Below, in pieces: positions 59,948 through 64,000 of a stretch of DNA of 64,000 bases (position 1 is its first letter; each line of letters starts with the position of its first letter). The DNA comes from Henriciella sp045287255 (lineage in GTDB: Bacteria > Pseudomonadota > Alphaproteobacteria > Caulobacterales > Hyphomonadaceae). The notes under the pieces were generated by a model. It did no database searches and was not told the origin of the DNA. It saw nothing but the letters and a program-made list of their open reading frames with translations. Both the position numbers and the translations under genes were made by a program. The stretch is taken from the NCBI RefSeq assembly GCF_045287255.1, contig NZ_CP137142.1, forward strand, positions 806,001 to 870,000, given 5' to 3'.

Positions 59948-61831
59948 TCAAGAGGGTTGGGATTCCAAATAAATCTGCGCCCCTTTCTCCATAAACTCTT
60001 TTGATTTCTCTTCCATGCCTTTTTTGGCTTCGGCGGCTTGGCGTTCGAGGTCGGCTTTTTCATTGTCGCTTAAGGTCTCGGCATAGTCGCGGACTTCGGC
60101 GGTGATCTTCATTGAGCAGAATTTCGGCCCGCACATGGAGCAGAAATGGGCGACCTTGTGGGCCTCTTTCGGCAGGGTCTGGTCGTGATAATCGCGGGCG
60201 GTTTCGGGGTCGAGCGACAGGTTGAACTGATCCTCCCAGCGGAATTCGAATCTAGCCCGTGAAAGCGCATCATCGCGGACCTGCGCCGCCGGATGACCCT
60301 TGGCGAGGTCGGCGGCATGGGCGGCGAGCTTATAGGTGATGACGCCGACTTTTACGTCGTCTCGGTCTGGCAGGCCGAGATGCTCTTTCGGCGTGACGTA
60401 GCAGAGCATGGCGGTGCCGAACCAGCCAATCATCGCCGCGCCGATGCCGGAGGTGATATGGTCATAGCCGGGCGCGATGTCTGTGGTCAGTGGGCCGAGC
60501 GTGTAGAACGGGGCCTCGCCGCATTCCTTGAGCTGTTTGTCCATGTTGACCTTGATCTTGTGCATCGGCACGTGGCCGGGGCCTTCGATCATCACCTGAC
60601 AGCCTTTGGCATGGGCGATCTTGGTCAGCTCGCCTAAGGTTTCCAGCTCTGCGAATTGGGCCGCGTCATTGGCATCAGCGATGGAGCCGGGGCGCAGGCC
60701 GTCACCGAGGCTGAAGGTGACATCATAGGCGCGCATGATGTCGCAAATCTCAGCAAAGTGGGTATAGAGGAAGCTCTCTTCATGGTGGGCGAGGCACCAC
60801 TTGGCCATGATCGAGCCACCACGGCTAACGATGCCGGTGACGCGCTCTGCGGTCAGGTGGATATAGGCGAGGCGCACGCCCGCATGGATGGTGAAATAGT
60901 CGACGCCTTGCTCGCACTGCTCGATCAGGGTGTCGCGGTAAACCTCCCAGGTCAGGTCTTCGGCGACGCCATCGACTTTTTCCAGCGCCTGATAGATCGG
61001 CACGGTGCCGATCGGGACGGGGCTGTTGCGCAGGATCCACTCGCGCGTGTTGTGAATGTTGCGCCCGGTTGAGAGGTCCATGACATTGTCAGCGCCCCAG
61101 CGGGTCGCCCAGACCATTTTCTCGACCTCTTCCTCAACGCTGGAAGCAACGGCGGAGTTGCCGATATTGGCGTTGATCTTGACCAGGAAGTTGCGGCCAA
61201 TGATTTGCGGCTCCAGCTCGGCATGGTTGATATTGGATGGGATGACGGCGCGGCCACGGGCGATCTCGTCGCGGACGAATTCGGGGGTAATGAATTCAGG
61301 GATGTCGGCGCCGAAGCTTTCGCCCTGCGCGATGGTCTCGGCAGCGTTGGCGAGGGCTTCCTGACGGCCAAGGTTTTCGCGCTCGGCGACATAGATCATT
61401 TCCTTGGTAATGATCCCGGCCTTTGCATATTCGAACTGGGTGACCGGGCCGGAGCCGTCGCCGCGCAGGGGGCGGTGTTTGACCGGGAATTCACGGGCGA
61501 GGTATTTGCCTGTCGCACCGCCATTATCCTCAGGTCTGACATCGCGGCCTTCATATTCCTCGACATGGCCGCGTTCGAGCACCCAGTCCTTGCGGTGGCG
61601 GGCGAGGCCCTTCTCAACGTCAATTGTGACGGACGGGTCGGAATAGGGGCCGGACGTATCGTAGACCGGGACAGGCTCTTCATTGGCGCTTGGGTGCAGG
61701 TCAATCATCCGGCGCGGGACAGACAGGCTCGGATCGGCCTGCGGGTGGGTATAGACCTTGCGCGAGGATGGTAGTGGGCCAGTCGTGACTTTTGGAGTCT
61801 CGAACTCGGACTGATTGGTTGGCTTATTCAT
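59948..61831 (-). CDS. thiC: Phosphomethylpyrimidine synthase
   Basis: 627 residues. TQFEYAKAGIITKEMIYVAERE, REWILRNSPVPIGTVPIYQALEKVDGVAEDLTWEVY and FSLGDGLRPGSIADANDAAQ are ThiC blocks. The 4Fe-4S motif CSMCGPKFC is near the C terminus. ThiC converts aminoimidazole ribonucleotide into the pyrimidine half of thiamine by radical-SAM chemistry. Upstream is a TPP riboswitch. The enzyme provides the pyrimidine for thiamine diphosphate, the cofactor of DXS at the left end. Confidence 0.97.
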   Translation of the reverse strand: MNKPTNQSEFETPKVTTGPLPSSRKVYTHPQADPSLSVPRRMIDLHPSANEEPVPVYDTSGPYSDPSVTIDVEKGLARHRKDWVLERGHVEEYEGRDVRPEDNGGATGKYLAREFPVKHRPLRGDGSGPVTQFEYAKAGIITKEMIYVAERENLGRQEALANAAETIAQGESFGADIPEFITPEFVRDEIARGRAVIPSNINHAELEPQIIGRNFLVKINANIGNSAVASSVEEEVEKMVWATRWGADNVMDLSTGRNIHNTREWILRNSPVPIGTVPIYQALEKVDGVAEDLTWEVYRDTLIEQCEQGVDYFTIHAGVRLAYIHLTAERVTGIVSRGGSIMAKWCLAHHEESFLYTHFAEICDIMRAYDVTFSLGDGLRPGSIADANDAAQFAELETLGELTKIAHAKGCQVMIEGPGHVPMHKIKVNMDKQLKECGEAPFYTLGPLTTDIAPGYDHITSGIGAAMIGWFGTAMLCYVTPKEHLGLPDRDDVKVGVITYKLAAHAADLAKGHPAAQVRDDALSRARFEFRWEDQFNLSLDPETARDYHDQTLPKEAHKVAHFCSMCGPKFCSMKITAEVRDYAETLSDNEKADLERQAAEAKKGMEEKSKEFMEKGAQIYLESQPS

Positions 61832-61857
61832 GGGTCTTCTCCAAGTGTTGAAGACCC
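61832..61857 (-). promoter_or_regulatory. Ribosome-site hairpin of thiC (expression platform)
   Basis: On the minus strand GGGTCTTC and GAAGACCC form a stem with a loop that contains the Shine-Dalgarno TTGGAG, ending directly before the ATG. Folding would hide the ribosome site, which is consistent with translational control by the TPP riboswitch upstream. Confidence 0.6.
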
Positions 61858-61868
61858 GGGAGCGTTTA

Positions 61869-61970
61869 GCGTCTCGTTTCCGTTCCTACGCCGGCGCGAC
61901 CCGGATCAGGTTCTAAGGGTGCTCGGTCGGTATCAGACCAATCTCAGCGCTTTCCAGACGCGCCCCTCGG
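61869..61970 (-). promoter_or_regulatory. TPP riboswitch (THI element) controlling thiC
   Basis: Read on the minus strand, GGGGCGCGTCTGG is followed by GCTGAGATTG, ACCCTTAGAACCTGATCCGG and GGCGTAGGAACGGAAACGAG. These are the CTGAGA, ACCTGATC and GGAACGGAA motifs of the THI box. The P1 stem is GCGTCT (61956-61961 on the plus strand reads AGACGC) pairing with AGACGC (plus 61869-61874). TPP binding would lower thiC expression. Confidence 0.95.
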
Positions 61971-62081
61971 ATGCAGGCAAGTTAGGTTAAAGCTGATGCT
62001 TTGAAAAGGCGAAAAGCCTTGCGTGCTTAAAATCAGGTGGATAGGCCTTATGCATAACAACAATGCTTGGGAGGCTTTACC

Positions 62082-62474
62082 ATGACACAGATTGAAGCTG
62101 TGGCGCTTTATTCCGGATTATTCGTTCTTCTGTTTATCGGATTGAAATTGAATGCAGGCCGGGTTCGCGTCTCGGAGCAGGTGAATTTCGGAGATGGCGG
62201 GAATGACCCGATGCGTCAGGCGATGCGGGTGCAAGGCAATGCCGTGGAAGATGTGCCGATTACGCTTCTGGGGCTGTATGGCCTGGCCGCATTGGCCGCG
62301 CCGGTCATGCTGATCCATATTCTGGGCGGAAGCTTTCTTCTCTTCCGTATCGCTCATGCTTTCACATTGGGCAGTGGAACGGGGTCAGGCCTGGGGCGTA
62401 TGATCGGGACGCTTGGGACCCTGCTGGTTATGCTGGTGACAGGCGGAGCGGCCATCTGGTTTGCCCTTACTTGA
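62082..62474 (+). CDS. MAPEG family membrane protein (second copy)
   Basis: 130 residues from ATG 62082 (GGGAGGCTTTACC). Four membrane segments and the RVQGNAVEDVPITLLGLYGLAALA block match MAPEG/YecN-like proteins. The sequence is distinct from the MAPEG gene at 16920. It starts about 100 bases after the TPP riboswitch in the opposite direction. Substrate unknown. Confidence 0.85.
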   Translation: MTQIEAVALYSGLFVLLFIGLKLNAGRVRVSEQVNFGDGGNDPMRQAMRVQGNAVEDVPITLLGLYGLAALAAPVMLIHILGGSFLLFRIAHAFTLGSGTGSGLGRMIGTLGTLLVMLVTGGAAIWFALT

Positions 62475-62487
62475 GGGGCGGTCCAGC

Positions 62488-62964
62488 TCAAAGAAAAGCA
62501 GGGGCACCTAGGCAGGCTTTCCAACCGACCACGGCGAGCCAGTGAAAGACGATGGGTGGCCAGAGTGACCGCATGCGGCATGCAAGCCATGTCGTGATGG
62601 CGCCAAGTCCAGCTGCTATGATCAGGAAGCGGCAGTCAAAAAAATAGTCGCGGGCCTCAGTCAAGAAGAGCCAGCCATTCAGCGGATGCCAGAGAATGAA
62701 AAGAAGAAAGGACAATCCCGCGACCAATGGGAGATAGCGGTTTTGGCGTTTGGCCAACCAGAGCACAGGGCCGCGAAAGACCAGCTCTTCCAGAAAAGCG
62801 GGTAGGATAAGCGCAATTATGGCAGTGCGCAGGATTGAGGTAGGTTCGGCCAATTCGTACTGGAATAAGCCTGAGGCGAAACCGAAACTGACAGCCAGGA
62901 TGGCAAAAGCGATGAAGACAAGGCTGGTCAGTCGCCAATCCGCAGCAGAAGGACGCTGGAACAA
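62488..62964 (-). CDS. CPBP-family intramembrane metalloprotease
   Basis: 158 residues if started at TTG 62964, which follows the racemase stop by four bases and has AGG upstream; a longer frame from 63066 overlaps the racemase and is unlikely. The CPBP motifs are EELVFRGPV, FLLFILWHPLNG (FxxxH) and VFHWLAVVG. The family cleaves or remodels membrane proteins such as bacteriocin or prenyl proteases. The start is uncertain. Confidence 0.7.
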   Translation of the reverse strand: MFQRPSAADWRLTSLVFIAFAILAVSFGFASGLFQYELAEPTSILRTAIIALILPAFLEELVFRGPVLWLAKRQNRYLPLVAGLSFLLFILWHPLNGWLFLTEARDYFFDCRFLIIAAGLGAITTWLACRMRSLWPPIVFHWLAVVGWKACLGAPAFL

Positions 62965-62968
62965 AAGA

Positions 62969-63676
62969 TCAGCCTGATGCGGCTTGCGCCTGCATCCATG
63001 CGTCGATCGCATCGGCGTGGATGTGGGTGGTACTGAATACGGGGACGGTGCAATCGGCTTGTTCAAGGATCATACACAGTTCTGTGCAGCCGAGGATGAC
63101 CCCGTCTGCACCTTGGGTCGCATAGCGGGCGACGAGGTCCGACATGGCGGCACGGGAGCTGTCTTTGACGACGCCATTGACAAGTTCGTCGAAGATGACA
63201 CGACCGACAAGCTCGCGGTCTTCGGTGCTTGGGATGATCGGGGTTCCCGAATAGCGCTGGGCGAGTTCGGGGGCGAAGAAATCACCGCTCATGACCCATG
63301 GCGTACCGAGCAGGAGCGGACGGTTTGACCCTTGCATGGTCATGGCTTCACTCAGGCTGTCGAGCATGTGAATGACGGGGAGACCTGTCGCTTCGCCAGC
63401 AGCCTTTGCGGCGACATGGGTTGTGCCGGAGGTGATCGCGATGGCGGTCGCGCCACCCGCTTTCAAAGATTGTGCGGCGGCCACAACCTCGGTGGTGAAG
63501 GCAGGCCAGTCCTCGGCTTTATAGTGACCATACATGGTGCCATAATCGAGCATGTAGAACAGGACCTGCGCCGAGTGCTGGCCGCCCTGATGGCGACGCG
63601 CGTGATCATTCAACAAGCGATAATAGATGTGCGTGGCTTCGGGGCTGACCCCGCCAATGAGACCGATAAGAGACAT
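62969..63676 (-). CDS. Aspartate/glutamate racemase family protein with Ser in place of first catalytic Cys
   Basis: 235 residues. LIGLIGGVSPEATHIYYRLLN and GVILGCTELCMIL (catalytic Cys 2) are typical. The motif AITSGTTH replaces the usual CNTxH, so the first active-site Cys is Ser; E. coli YgeA has Thr at this place and is active with a Thr-Cys pair. The family interconverts L- and D-amino acids. It is probably co-transcribed with the CPBP gene. Confidence 0.85.
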   Translation of the reverse strand: MSLIGLIGGVSPEATHIYYRLLNDHARRHQGGQHSAQVLFYMLDYGTMYGHYKAEDWPAFTTEVVAAAQSLKAGGATAIAITSGTTHVAAKAAGEATGLPVIHMLDSLSEAMTMQGSNRPLLLGTPWVMSGDFFAPELAQRYSGTPIIPSTEDRELVGRVIFDELVNGVVKDSSRAAMSDLVARYATQGADGVILGCTELCMILEQADCTVPVFSTTHIHADAIDAWMQAQAASG

Positions 63677-63731
63677 GGCTTTCCTATATCGCTGAGGTCG
63701 GTATGTTTAAAGCACAAATCGAGGTGCATGG

Positions 63732-63746
63732 TTGCAATCATTGCAA
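63732..63746. promoter_or_regulatory. TTGCAA-TCA-TTGCAA palindrome in the divergent promoter
   Basis: Two self-complementary TTGCAA boxes lie three bases apart between the racemase and the downstream CoA-transferase gene. The spacing makes a symmetric site of 15 bases, which a dimeric regulator could bind. A similar TTGCAA box lies in the Fur-like site at 5231. Confidence 0.35.
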
Positions 63747-63830
63747 ATCGGAAAGGGGCAAAACGCCCGCTATTCTGTGGGCCGCGTCTTGGCTATGGTC
63801 GTGCAATGATCATTCCGGATTGGAGATCCC

Positions 63831-64000
63831 ATGACATCGTTTGAAACAGCCTATACCGAAAAGCGTATGAACGCGGATGAGGCGGTTGCCCTTATTAAGA
63901 GTGGCGAGAATATCGCCATGGGCATGGCGCTAAGTGAACCGCCAGCTTTGCTTGCGGCGTTGGCACGGCGATTGGAGGCGCGCGCGGTTTCAGGCCTGAA
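63831..64000 (+). CDS. Acetyl-CoA hydrolase/transferase family protein, N-terminal part (cut by window edge)
   Basis: Starts at ATG 63831 (TGGAGATCCC) and runs off the window after 56 codons. The visible part, MNADEAVALIKSGENIAMG followed by ALSEPPALLAALARRLEAR, matches the N terminus of acetyl-CoA hydrolase and 4-hydroxybutyrate CoA-transferase-like proteins. The family moves CoA between acids. Full identity needs the rest of the gene. Confidence 0.75.
   Translation, partial: MTSFETAYTEKRMNADEAVALIKSGENIAMGMALSEPPALLAALARRLEARAVSGL

Noticed and set aside
61205..61774. 189-codon antisense frame under thiC
   Set aside because: ThiC blocks are unambiguous on the minus strand; the plus-strand frame lacks a start signal.
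1..64000. CRISPR arrays, insertion sequences and tRNA genes
   Set aside because: No regularly spaced short repeats, transposase motifs or tRNA cloverleaf patterns were recognised by eye; this is a negative visual result and not a computed one.

Overview
The window reads as a stretch of ordinary chromosome from an alphaproteobacterium of moderate GC. The strongest taxonomic evidence is a circularly permuted, two-piece tmRNA gene of the alphaproteobacterial type (14257-14577). It is followed by the alphaproteobacterial form of the ClpXP adaptor SspB, and the small alphaproteobacterial families DUF2093 and DUF3126 are also present. Gene styles are compatible with a marine heterotroph near Hyphomonadales, Maricaulales or Parvularculales, but this placement is inference. 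Both strands are used, genes are tightly packed, and no insertion sequence, prophage, integrase, CRISPR array or tRNA gene was found.

Layout. 1-5.2 kb: the end of dxs, two tandem related lipoproteins, an acyl-CoA synthetase followed by a DUF938 methyltransferase, and an orphan small gene with a Fur-box-like promoter. 5.3-10.7 kb: rarD, then a leftward block of yggT, a decayed DUF167 gene, folD and a MidA-type methyltransferase, with a short-chain dehydrogenase and another methyltransferase. 10.8-17.7 kb: a glycine-zipper envelope protein, thyA, a TadG-like protein, the two-piece tmRNA with sspB, two PaaI-type thioesterases around a membrane protein, and a MAPEG gene divergent from an HxlR regulator across a perfect palindrome. 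17.7-30.4 kb: a RusA-like nuclease, an AbgT transporter, hemH, fumC, a gamma-carbonic anhydrase, phoH behind an attenuator-like leader, a crotonase, a GMC oxidoreductase, a tandem PilZ protein, cysE and smaller genes.

30.4-40.6 kb: a lipoprotein PQQ/haem c dehydrogenase, a RimB-RimK fusion, pyrF overlapping a membrane-anchored serine protease, a DUF350 gene, 3-hydroxybutyrate dehydrogenase, truB, a YbjN-like secreted protein and etfBA. 40.7-49.6 kb: lipoproteins, an Old Yellow Enzyme, two di-iron desaturases, glyoxalase I, an AraC-Ada DNA repair protein, trhO and a glutathione transferase. 49.6-57.8 kb: alaS, recA, DUF2093, an M23 peptidase, a quinone oxidoreductase, rnhB, a GIY-YIG protein and ttcA. 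57.8-64 kb: a palindrome-rich gap, an A/T-rich orphan gene, thiC under a TPP riboswitch, a MAPEG protein, a CPBP protease, an amino-acid racemase and the start of a CoA-transferase or hydrolase.

How genes work together. The acyl-CoA synthetase, crotonase, 3-hydroxybutyrate dehydrogenase, EtfBA and the terminal CoA-transferase point to fatty-acid or acid catabolism. ssrA, sspB and alaS form a ribosome-rescue and degradation set, because AlaS charges tmRNA and SspB delivers tagged proteins to ClpXP. I did not find a clearly new multi-gene system. The most useful leads are regulatory: the HxlR palindrome, the Fur-like promoter, the phoH leader and a Shine-Dalgarno-sequestering hairpin. The gene-level leads are the ssrA-sspB linkage, the RimB-RimK fusion, the tandem lipoproteins and the truncated DUF167 gene.
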